This document shows, piece by piece, positions 1 to 6,007 of a stretch of 13,073 nucleotides of DNA; position 1 is the first letter of the stretch, and each line of letters opens with the position of its first letter. This DNA comes from Anaerolineae bacterium (GTDB taxonomy: Bacteria; Chloroflexota; Anaerolineae; 4572-78; J111): contig JAGRBY010000151.1 in assembly GCA_020433835.1 (NCBI GenBank), positions 1 through 13,073 of the forward strand, written 5' to 3'. The notes below the pieces were generated by a model. It worked only from the letters and a program-made list of their open reading frames with translations, did no database searches and was not told the origin of the DNA. The position numbers and the translations under genes were made by a program.

Positions 1-933
1 GAATTTACCCTTGCCATCCATGTGCTCCTGCTGACGAGCGCGATACCAGACGTTCCACTCATCAAAGCACAGATAGGCCCGCTTCGAACTGCGATTTTTG
101 CCCTGAACGTAGCGGCATACGGCATCCATCTCTTCAATTTGCTGGTCGATGCTGTTGGTGACGGCCAGGTAGTCCGGCGTGTCGTTGGCGGTGTTACCAA
201 CGTAGCGATGCAGGCTGATGTAGTCGGCATAGTCGCCGATGTATTCCAACACCTGGCGATCCCACTCCAAATAAGTCGGCAATTCGATAGCGCACGAGCC
301 GCAGGCGACTAACTCCAGCGAGGGATCGGTGTCTTTCATCATTTTGGCGGCCTGTTGAGCGCGGATGGCGTATCGATCGGCGGGGACATGACCTAACTGC
401 CAGGGGCCGTCCATTTCGTTGCCCAAACACCACAGCTTGACGTCGTGGGGGTTCTCGCTGCCGTTAGTGGCGCGCATATCGGCATAGTAAGTGCCGGTGG
501 GTGAGTTGCAGTACTCGACCCAGTTGCGGGCTTCTTCAGGGGTGCCGGTGCCCAGATTGACGGTGAGCATCGGCGTCCAGTTCATCCGGCGGCACAGTTG
601 GATATATTCATCGGTGCCGATTTGGTTGGGTTCGGTACTTTGCCACGCTAAATCTTGCATCGTGGGGCGCTTATCGCGCGGGCCGATGCCGTTCTGCCAG
701 TGATAGCCGGAGACGAAGTTACCGCCGGGATAGCGCATCACCGTATACTGGAGTGGTTCTAAGGCATTTAAGACGTCGGTGCGAAAGCCGTCTTCATCGG
801 CGTGAGCGCATTCGGGGTCATACACGCCTTCGTACACGGCGCGGCCCATATGCTCCAAAAAGCCGCCGAAAATGCGGGGGTCAACCTCGCCGATTTGGAA
901 GTCGGTGTGCAGGGTAATGGTGGTTTCTTTCAT
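1..933 (-). CDS. abfA: Alpha-L-arabinofuranosidase, glycoside hydrolase family 51 (C-terminus cut by window edge)
   Basis: Retaining exo-enzyme expected to release terminal alpha-L-arabinofuranosyl residues from arabinan, arabinoxylan or imported arabino-oligosaccharides. I translated 311 codons from the ATG at 933; the frame stays open to base 1. Family members are about 500 residues, so most of the (beta/alpha)8 barrel is here and the last barrel part and beta-sandwich are missing. Visible hallmarks are FGGFLEHMGR (22-31), RYPGGNF (67-73), CLGNEMDGPWQLGH (169-182) with E173 as acid/base, and CFDEWNVWYR (289-298) with E292 as nucleophile. Both glutamates sit two residues before their counterparts (E175, E294) in the Geobacillus stearothermophilus enzyme. 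No signal peptide is seen, so it is probably cytoplasmic and acts on imported oligosaccharides. AGGAG at 946-950 precedes the start, and the gene follows the second permease after 27 bp, so it is probably cotranscribed. Confidence 0.94.
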   Translation of the reverse strand, partial: MKETTITLHTDFQIGEVDPRIFGGFLEHMGRAVYEGVYDPECAHADEDGFRTDVLNALEPLQYTVMRYPGGNFVSGYHWQNGIGPRDKRPTMQDLAWQSTEPNQIGTDEYIQLCRRMNWTPMLTVNLGTGTPEEARNWVEYCNSPTGTYYADMRATNGSENPHDVKLWCLGNEMDGPWQLGHVPADRYAIRAQQAAKMMKDTDPSLELVACGSCAIELPTYLEWDRQVLEYIGDYADYISLHRYVGNTANDTPDYLAVTNSIDQQIEEMDAVCRYVQGKNRSSKRAYLCFDEWNVWYRARQQEHMDGKGKF

Positions 934-960
934 TAGTATTGTAATCTCCTGTTATTCAAA

Positions 961-1848
961 TTATTTATCAACCCCTGTTCCTAAGGAAGCGATACCGGCA
1001 ATAAACTGTTTCTGCATGAAAAGGAAGAGGATAATGATAGGAAATGTAGCCAAGAAGGAAGCGGCCATAATGAGATCCCAGCGGGGGCGGTAAAGGCCCA
1101 CCAGACCGGCGATGCCGACCGCCAGCGGATACATTTCCTCGCTGCGCATGACGATGAGCGGCCAAAGGAGATCGTTCCAGGCTTCGAGTGAAAAGAGGAT
1201 GAAAAGGGTGCCAATGGCCGGTTTGACGAGGGGCAAAACTATCTGCAAGAAGACCTGATATTCCGAAGCGCCATCGACGCGCGCGGCGTCAATTACATCG
1301 GAACTGAGGCTTAACATGTATTGACGCATATAGAAAAGACCAAACGGATGCGCTGCCAGCGGGATAATTACACCGGCATAGGTATCGACCATTTTGAATT
1401 GAACCATCATAATAAAGAGCGGGATGAGCAGCATGTGGAAGGGCAGCATTTGGGAAACCAGGATACTGACAAAAATGGTATTTCGGAACGGAAAATCAAA
1501 ACGGGCTAAGGGATAGGCAGCCAGCGTGCATACAGCTACCGACAAAATGGCAAAGCCCAAAGCCAAAACTATGGAGTTAAAGTACCAACGCTCGAACGAA
1601 AGCTCGGTGAACAGATTTTGGTAGCTGGCAAAGGTGACGGCGCTGGGTAACAGGTTGCTGGCTTCCGCAAAAATGCGTTCGGGAGACCGAACAGAACTGA
1701 TGATCATCCAATAAAATGGGATGAGAAAGATAATGCTTAATCCTACAAAGAGTGCGGTCAGGCCCCACCGCAGCAAATTACGCTGCCAGCGTCGCCCTCC
1801 CGACACCACAGTATTTACAGGTTCGGAGCGAGTCATGCTGGTATCCAT
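961..1848 (-). CDS. Carbohydrate ABC transporter permease, MalG/AraQ type
   Basis: Second membrane subunit of a CUT1-type sugar importer, 295 aa, which is normal for the family. The N-terminus is a short basic cytoplasmic stretch, followed by about six TM segments (roughly 29-51, 92-112, 124-148, 157-175, 209-232, 259-279). The cytoplasmic EAA loop that docks on the ABC ATPase is at about 187-208, with DAARVDGAS and the LPLVKP ending. The residues FNSIVLALG (90-98) are also typical of MalG-like proteins. The ATG at 1848 directly follows the TAA of the upstream permease gene with no intervening base, and an AAGGAAG Shine-Dalgarno lies inside the end of that gene, so the two are translationally coupled. 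An alternative ATG at 1836 would remove four residues and is not favoured. With the GH51 gene next to it, an arabino-oligosaccharide substrate is likely but not shown. Confidence 0.95.
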   Translation of the reverse strand: MDTSMTRSEPVNTVVSGGRRWQRNLLRWGLTALFVGLSIIFLIPFYWMIISSVRSPERIFAEASNLLPSAVTFASYQNLFTELSFERWYFNSIVLALGFAILSVAVCTLAAYPLARFDFPFRNTIFVSILVSQMLPFHMLLIPLFIMMVQFKMVDTYAGVIIPLAAHPFGLFYMRQYMLSLSSDVIDAARVDGASEYQVFLQIVLPLVKPAIGTLFILFSLEAWNDLLWPLIVMRSEEMYPLAVGIAGLVGLYRPRWDLIMAASFLATFPIIILFLFMQKQFIAGIASLGTGVDK

Positions 1849-2745
1849 TTACGCTTCCTTCTTGAAAAAGCCGAACAGCCGAAACTGAACCAACGACAGG
1901 ATCATAATAATCAGGGCCAGCACAACGCCAATGGCCGATGCATACCCCAAGTTGAATGACGTAAAGGCCGTACGATAGAGAAAAATAACAATGCTTAAAC
2001 CGCCCTGCCCCGGCCCGCCACCGCCCGACCACAATACAAAGGGTTCGACGAAGAGTTGAAAACCGCCGATTAGCGTCAGGGTCATCACGAAGATGAGGAT
2101 AGGTCGTAACAGCGGCAGGGTAATGTACCAAAACCGCTGAAATCCGTTGGCACCGTCGATGGCGGCGGCATCGTACAGGTCACGGGGTATATTAGCCAGA
2201 CCGGAGGTGAAATAGATCATATTCAAACCGGTCCAACGCCAAAGCGCCATAAGCATCATCGATGGAACCGCCAGTTCGGCTGTTTCCAGCCAGCGCAGTG
2301 ACGGAACACCAAACCAACCAAGAAGACCATTAAAGAGACCTTCCGGGGCCAACATCAACCGAAACACAGTCCCCACAACCACCAGCGAGGTTAGTACGGG
2401 CAGAAACAGGACAACGCGGAAGGCTCCCGCTTTGTTGACCAACCCCGAATAGAGCAATGTCGCCATAATGAGCGGAACGACTATTAGAAGTACAAGCGTG
2501 CCGGCGGTGTAATAGGCAGTGTTACCCAGGGCCTTATAGAAGGTAGGGTCATTAAGAAGGAACAGATAGTTACTAAGACCGGCCCACTCTTGCGAGCCTA
2601 TCCCCTGAACCCGTTGAAAGCTCAAGAAAACGGCCTGGACAATAGCCCATACCCGGAAGGTTAAAAACAAGATCAGAAACGGTGCCAAAAACACAAACGG
2701 CACAACTTTGGGGCGGTGGAAGAAAGGAGCTGATGTTTTATTCAT
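1849..2745 (-). CDS. Carbohydrate ABC transporter permease, MalF/AraP/UgpA type
   Basis: First membrane subunit of the same importer, 298 aa. Six hydrophobic segments can be placed at about 14-42, 74-98, 108-130, 160-180, 211-235 and 265-288. The EAA coupling loop lies at about 192-213 and reads DAAAIDGANGFQRF then ITLPLLRP. The N-terminal APFLILFLTF segment and the FRVVLFLPVL stretch (109-118) are typical of UgpA/LacF-like permeases. Unlike true MalF it has no large periplasmic insertion, which fits oligosaccharide CUT1 systems. A GAGGA Shine-Dalgarno at 2756-2760 supports the ATG at 2745. The gene abuts the second permease. A 191-bp gap containing a GC hairpin and a possible internal promoter separates it from the binding-protein gene. 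Confidence 0.95.
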   Translation of the reverse strand: MNKTSAPFFHRPKVVPFVFLAPFLILFLTFRVWAIVQAVFLSFQRVQGIGSQEWAGLSNYLFLLNDPTFYKALGNTAYYTAGTLVLLIVVPLIMATLLYSGLVNKAGAFRVVLFLPVLTSLVVVGTVFRLMLAPEGLFNGLLGWFGVPSLRWLETAELAVPSMMLMALWRWTGLNMIYFTSGLANIPRDLYDAAAIDGANGFQRFWYITLPLLRPILIFVMTLTLIGGFQLFVEPFVLWSGGGGPGQGGLSIVIFLYRTAFTSFNLGYASAIGVVLALIIMILSLVQFRLFGFFKKEA

Positions 2746-2816
2746 TGAAATAACGTCCTCGTTACGTTAATCTAATCTGGAGGAGTGCGACAATCTCTGA
2801 TAGGACAGCATAGAGA

Positions 2817-2846
2817 ATTATACCTGTTGAAGTGTGTAACTCTTAA
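2817..2846 (-). promoter_or_regulatory. Candidate internal sigma70-type promoter ahead of the permease genes
   Basis: On the minus strand a perfect TATAAT (2817-2822) is preceded, after an 18-base spacer, by TTAAGA (2841-2846, four of six matches to TTGACA). It lies between the GC hairpin and the first permease gene and would give a leader of about 65 bases. The -10 box is strong and the -35 box mediocre. It could keep permease and GH51 expression going independently of the binding-protein promoter. Confidence 0.4.
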
Positions 2847-2854
2847 AGCTAATT

Positions 2855-2910
2855 TCACCCTCACCCCCAACCCCTCTCCCTGAGGGAGAGGGGAGTCGCG
2901 GAGGCGAGCC
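2855..2910. repeat. GC-rich intergenic hairpin, REP-like element
   Basis: A C-rich lead-in (2855-2870) is followed by a perfect 10-bp inverted repeat: CCCCTCTCCC at 2871-2880 and GGGAGAGGGG at 2884-2893, around the 3-base loop TGA. A further GC-rich, partly symmetrical tail runs to about 2910. No T-run follows on either strand, so it does not look like an ordinary intrinsic terminator. It sits just downstream of the binding-protein gene on the transcribed strand, where stable hairpins often protect the upstream message from 3' decay or cause partial termination. From memory, very similar C-rich palindromes occur dispersed in many bacterial genomes, so this is probably one copy of a repeat family. 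Confidence 0.6.
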
Positions 2911-2936
2911 GCAAGCGTCGGACTTAAACGGTATGC

Positions 2937-4343
2937 TTAGGGTTGTAGAGCTTGAACCTGTTCGGCTGAGGCTTTCAGTAAGGTAGCCGGGTCGCCGTTT
3001 TCTTCAATTATCTCAAAGGCAATTTTATCGCGCAGTTCAAGTACGGCTTCCGGATAGTACGGTCCGGTGTATTCCGGTGCTAAGTTATCGAGCATACCTT
3101 TAATATTTTGCATAACTTTCTCATCGCTGAAGTAAGAATCGGCTTCATTCAGGGCCGGGTCATCATACACATCCAGGCGGAAGGGGTCTAATCCAAAGTT
3201 GGTCCAAATCAGAACGTTAGCGTCATAGGTGAGCTTGGAAAACTCCAGGAACTCCATAGCGATGTCCACTTTGTCGGGATCGATCTGCTTGGTGATGGTG
3301 GTACCGGTGCCACCACCCATTGTTGAAACAAAGCCACCTTCTTTAAATACCGGCATGGGGCGAACAACCATTTTACCTTCAAGGTCAGGCATAAATTCTT
3401 TGAAGCGGATCATGTACCACTGCGGCATCCAGACCGAAGCATATTCGCCGTTGTTGATAGCGGTGTAGTAGCTGGGATCGTGGTGGTAGCCGCCGGGTGC
3501 TATATCAAGAATTTGGTGTTTATGGTACATGTCGCTCAGCAATTGCACGGCTTCTACGTTGGCCGGGCTATCCATAACCAGGTTGCCTTCGGCGTCATAG
3601 GTGCCGCCACCATTTTGTAGCATTAGGCTTAAAATGGTAAATCGGTCGGTGGTTTCCACAGTAGCCATCATCGCGCCGGTTTCTTCTTTAACTTTTTTCC
3701 CGGCTTCAATATAATCATCCCAGGTGACAATGCTGTCAACATCAACCCCGGCCTGTTCCAACAGTTCGGTGTTGTAGTACATTACAAATGCGCCCAGGTG
3801 GGTGGGGATACCATATTGTACGCCTTCAAATTGATACGGAGCCAGGCGTTCTTGAATGAGGTCGTCCTTGTGCTTGTCAACGATAGGGGATAGGTCGTGC
3901 AGTTGAATATCGCCGCGCAAAAATGTACCAAATTTACCGATTTCAATATCAACAATATCAGGAGCACCCGCACCCGATTGCAGGGCGATGAGAAGTTTGT
4001 CGTGCATTTCCTGATAGGGGCTGGAGGTGGGTTCCAGCGTAATTTTTATGTTGGGATGGGCTTCGTTAAAGCGTTCGGCTTGTGCCAGGTAAAAGTCGGC
4101 GTGGGCATCAACAAAGGTCCAGAATGATAATGTGACTTCTTGTACTTCATCCGACGGGGCTTCCTCAGCTTCTTCAACAGCAGCTTCTTCTTCAACCGCT
4201 TCTGCTTCCGGCTCGGCTGCTTCCTCTTTGGCCGGGGCTGCCGCTGGAGCCGCACCGCCACAGGCGGCTACTGCCAACAACATTAAAACCAACAATAAAG
4301 GCAATAGAGCGCCTTTTTTGAAATTTTGTCTGGTAGAAAACAT
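2937..4343 (-). CDS. Extracellular solute-binding lipoprotein of the sugar ABC importer (family 1)
   Basis: Captures the sugar outside the membrane and delivers it to the permease pair. From the ATG at 4343 the protein has 468 aa. It starts with a basic n-region (RQNFKK), a hydrophobic core (11-24) and a lipobox VAAC with lipidated C28. An unusual Ala/Glu-rich linker follows (about 29-68, mostly A, E and P), then a MalE/UgpB-like fold beginning VTLSFWTF. Further family signs are RFNEAHPNIKITLEP, GAPDIVDIEIG, the MYYNTELLEQAG segment and a Trp/Tyr-rich MPQWYMI stretch. I chose 4343 because GAGGAG (4354-4359) lies 10 bases upstream and the signal peptide then has normal length. The frame continues upstream to another ATG at 4385 with an identical ribosome site and to a GTG at 4421 with none, giving up to 494 aa. 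Substrate specificity is inferred from the GH51 gene. Confidence 0.93.
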   Translation of the reverse strand: MFSTRQNFKKGALLPLLLVLMLLAVAACGGAAPAAAPAKEEAAEPEAEAVEEEAAVEEAEEAPSDEVQEVTLSFWTFVDAHADFYLAQAERFNEAHPNIKITLEPTSSPYQEMHDKLLIALQSGAGAPDIVDIEIGKFGTFLRGDIQLHDLSPIVDKHKDDLIQERLAPYQFEGVQYGIPTHLGAFVMYYNTELLEQAGVDVDSIVTWDDYIEAGKKVKEETGAMMATVETTDRFTILSLMLQNGGGTYDAEGNLVMDSPANVEAVQLLSDMYHKHQILDIAPGGYHHDPSYYTAINNGEYASVWMPQWYMIRFKEFMPDLEGKMVVRPMPVFKEGGFVSTMGGGTGTTITKQIDPDKVDIAMEFLEFSKLTYDANVLIWTNFGLDPFRLDVYDDPALNEADSYFSDEKVMQNIKGMLDNLAPEYTGPYYPEAVLELRDKIAFEIIEENGDPATLLKASAEQVQALQP

Positions 4344-4405
4344 CTTTGTAATTCTCCTCTTTGCAATAGTATCAATAGAAAACATCTTTGTGATTCTCCT
4401 CTTTG
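4334..4405. repeat. Tandem duplication of the ribosome-binding site and start codon of the binding-protein gene
   Basis: Bases 4334-4363 recur at 4376-4405 with one mismatch (4350 versus 4392), a period of 42 bases. Each copy carries, on the minus strand, GAGGAG, ten bases, then ATGTTTTCTA. The period is 14 codons and the linker has no stop, so both ATGs (4343 and 4385) open the same frame. The upstream start adds MFSIDTIAKRRITK before the usual MFSTRQNFKK. Confidence 0.85.
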
Positions 4406-4605
4406 TTTTTTGGTAAACCACCGTTAGTTATAGCTCAGACTTAACAATCTCACATCATTATCGCCTTAATCTTCTTATTTTTCCTCCTTTGCTGACTAGT
4501 TCTGCCTTAGAACACAAGGTGATGCCTAAGAGGAACGGTTCGCCTTTAGCCCTTGCATCTTAGAATGTTCACTTTGCCCGAAATAAAATGTATTGCCGTA
4601 CGCGC

Positions 4606-4635
4606 AGTATATCGACCTGAAAGTTGTAAAAACAA
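4606..4635 (-). promoter_or_regulatory. Weak candidate promoter for the sugar operon
   Basis: On the minus strand TTGTTT (4630-4635) and TATACT (4606-4611) are separated by 18 bases. The -10 box matches five of six positions, the -35 box only three. It would give a leader of over 250 bases, which argues against it, but no better site was found nearer the gene. Its -35 box lies four bases from the -35 box of the opposing promoter. Confidence 0.2.
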
Positions 4636-4639
4636 GGGT

Positions 4640-4668
4640 TTGACGACAAGATAAGGTCGTGCTAAGAT
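4640..4668 (+). promoter_or_regulatory. Candidate sigma70-type promoter for the HTH/receiver regulator
   Basis: TTGACG (4640-4645, five of six matches) and TAAGAT (4663-4668, four of six) are separated by the ideal 17 bases. Transcription would begin near 4675, giving a leader of about 105 bases before the ATG at 4781. Confidence 0.45.
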
Positions 4669-4780
4669 GACTGCCTAATTGTGGTCATGTTTTAACCACC
4701 CTTCTGGCATTTTATTTTATACCTTCACACAACTCATGAATAGGGCTTATACGGACAATAAAGAGGACATAAATTAGGAC

Positions 4781-6007
4781 ATGGTCACTTTTGAAGCGTT
4801 TACAGAGTTGTTACGCTATAGTCTAGCGCATTTTCGCAATCCCGATTATCAACCGCCCGAAGCCCTGTGGTCGATTATGGGACTCCCCCCTCAACAAAGT
4901 GTCGAAACTTTCCGCCAAACAATGATACAGACTATCCAAAGCCTCAAATCGGCTCCGATGGATACCTCAGTCAGCCTGCGCCATCAACGCTTCTGTGAGC
5001 TGTTAATCTATCGCTACATTCAAGGCTTAACCCAAGAAGAAACGGCTGATCGGCTTGGTATTACGCCTCGCCACGTTCGACGCCAGCAGCAGAAAGCCAC
5101 CTATGTCTTGGCCCGGTACTTTTGGGAAAAACGGGAGGGCAAATCATTTTCCTCTGTCGAAATGGAGAAACCCACTGACCAACCCGAAACCGAAGCGGTC
5201 GCCTGGCGAAGTCAGGTACGAGAAGAGTTGGCGGCTTTACAGCAAAGCGCGCCGGGGCAAGTGGTGGAGGTAGCCACTGCTTTACAGAGCGTGCTAAAAA
5301 TAGGCGAGGTTTTAGCTTCAAAACACAGCATTACCTTGCAGCTTGAGCCGGTTAAGCCCACGATGACGGTGGCTATGCACGCCACTGTTTTTCGCCAGGT
5401 GGTGATTACGGCCCTAGAGAAGCTGGTTCGCAGTATTGAGGCCGGACACATAATACTGACCGTATCCGGAGATCGCCACAACGTCTATTTGACAATAACC
5501 GGCACGCCTGCTGCCGTCAAGCAGCCGCCGGACAGCCAGCTTATTCGCGAAATTTTGTCTATAAACGGCGGCTCTATCGAGGCCTACTTGGACAAAGATC
5601 ATGTCGGCTTCCGTATTGCTCTACCCACTGCCGATGAGGTGACCGTGTTGGTTATTGATGACAACGACGATTTGGTTCATTTCTACCAACGCTACACCAC
5701 AGGCACCCGCTACAGCATTGTTCACCTGGCCGAAGGCAAGGATGTGCTGGATAAGATCGATGACATCACCCCCGATATCATCGTGCTCGATGTCATGCTG
5801 CCCGATACCGACGGCTGGGAACTGCTGACCGATTTGCAGCAGTGCCCGACCACCCAAACGCTGCCGATTATCGTCTGCTCGGTGGTGCGCCGGGCCGAAC
5901 TGGCGCTATCGCTGGGGGCGACGCTCTATCTGGCCAAGCCGGTTCGACGGCGCGAGTTTATCGAGGCGCTCGACCACGTGTTTAATCAGGCTCTAGTAGA
6001 AGAGTAG
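4781..6007 (+). CDS. Response regulator: N-terminal HTH, degenerate GHKL-like domain, C-terminal receiver
   Basis: 408 aa, predicted soluble. Residues 66-118 contain a sigma-region-4-like helix-turn-helix (LTQEETADRLGITPRHVRRQ at 83-102) that probably binds DNA. Residues about 160-283 follow the course of a histidine-kinase ATPase domain (helix VFRQVVITALEKLV, then paired strands, a second helix IREILSINGGS and GFRIALP). The N-box Asn, the DTGxG loop and the GxGLGL loop are all missing, so it should not hydrolyse ATP. Residues 287-402 are a receiver with acidic pair D293/D294, phospho-acceptor D337 in VLDVMLPDTDGW, S367 and K386-P387. Phosphorylation at the C-terminal end presumably changes binding by the N-terminal HTH. 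The AGAGGA at 4762-4767 is 13 bases from the ATG, so the ribosome site is only fair. The gene diverges from the sugar operon and overlaps the convergent kinase gene by 26 bp. The middle-domain assignment is inference. Confidence 0.88.
   Translation: MVTFEAFTELLRYSLAHFRNPDYQPPEALWSIMGLPPQQSVETFRQTMIQTIQSLKSAPMDTSVSLRHQRFCELLIYRYIQGLTQEETADRLGITPRHVRRQQQKATYVLARYFWEKREGKSFSSVEMEKPTDQPETEAVAWRSQVREELAALQQSAPGQVVEVATALQSVLKIGEVLASKHSITLQLEPVKPTMTVAMHATVFRQVVITALEKLVRSIEAGHIILTVSGDRHNVYLTITGTPAAVKQPPDSQLIREILSINGGSIEAYLDKDHVGFRIALPTADEVTVLVIDDNDDLVHFYQRYTTGTRYSIVHLAEGKDVLDKIDDITPDIIVLDVMLPDTDGWELLTDLQQCPTTQTLPIIVCSVVRRAELALSLGATLYLAKPVRRREFIEALDHVFNQALVEE

Larger units (their letters stand above)
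4422..4780. other. Intergenic region between the sugar operon and the divergent regulator gene
   Basis: About 360 bases separate the divergently transcribed genes, enough for two promoters and operator sites. I see a reasonable plus-strand promoter (4640-4668) and a weak minus-strand one (4606-4635), listed separately. A small inverted repeat, GTGGT at 4681-4685 and ACCAC at 4695-4699, lies in the expected leader of the regulator gene. I found no clear LacI-type palindrome, riboswitch or small ORF. Confidence 0.6.

Noticed and set aside
22..703. Open frames on the plus strand within the GH51 region
   Set aside because: The minus strand encodes a clear GH51 protein with both catalytic glutamates; the plus-strand frames lack recognisable motifs.
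2871..2893. Intrinsic terminator of the binding-protein gene
   Set aside because: The hairpin is strong, but no T-run follows on either strand, so I call it a REP-like hairpin instead.
4132..4416. Ser/Ala-rich open frame on the plus strand
   Set aside because: It is the antisense of the Ala/Glu-rich linker and signal peptide of the binding protein, with no ribosome site of its own.
4344..4421. N-terminal extension of the binding protein to the GTG at 4421
   Set aside because: No Shine-Dalgarno precedes the GTG, and the extra residues repeat the KRRITKMFS segment created by the tandem duplication.
4501..4640. LacI-type operator upstream of the sugar operon
   Set aside because: I searched by eye for a central CG palindrome with matching flanks; the best candidate, around the CGTACG near 4598, loses symmetry after six bases.
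4681..4699. GTGGT/ACCAC inverted repeat as an operator
   Set aside because: The arms are only five bases with a nine-base gap, which is expected by chance in a 360-base region.
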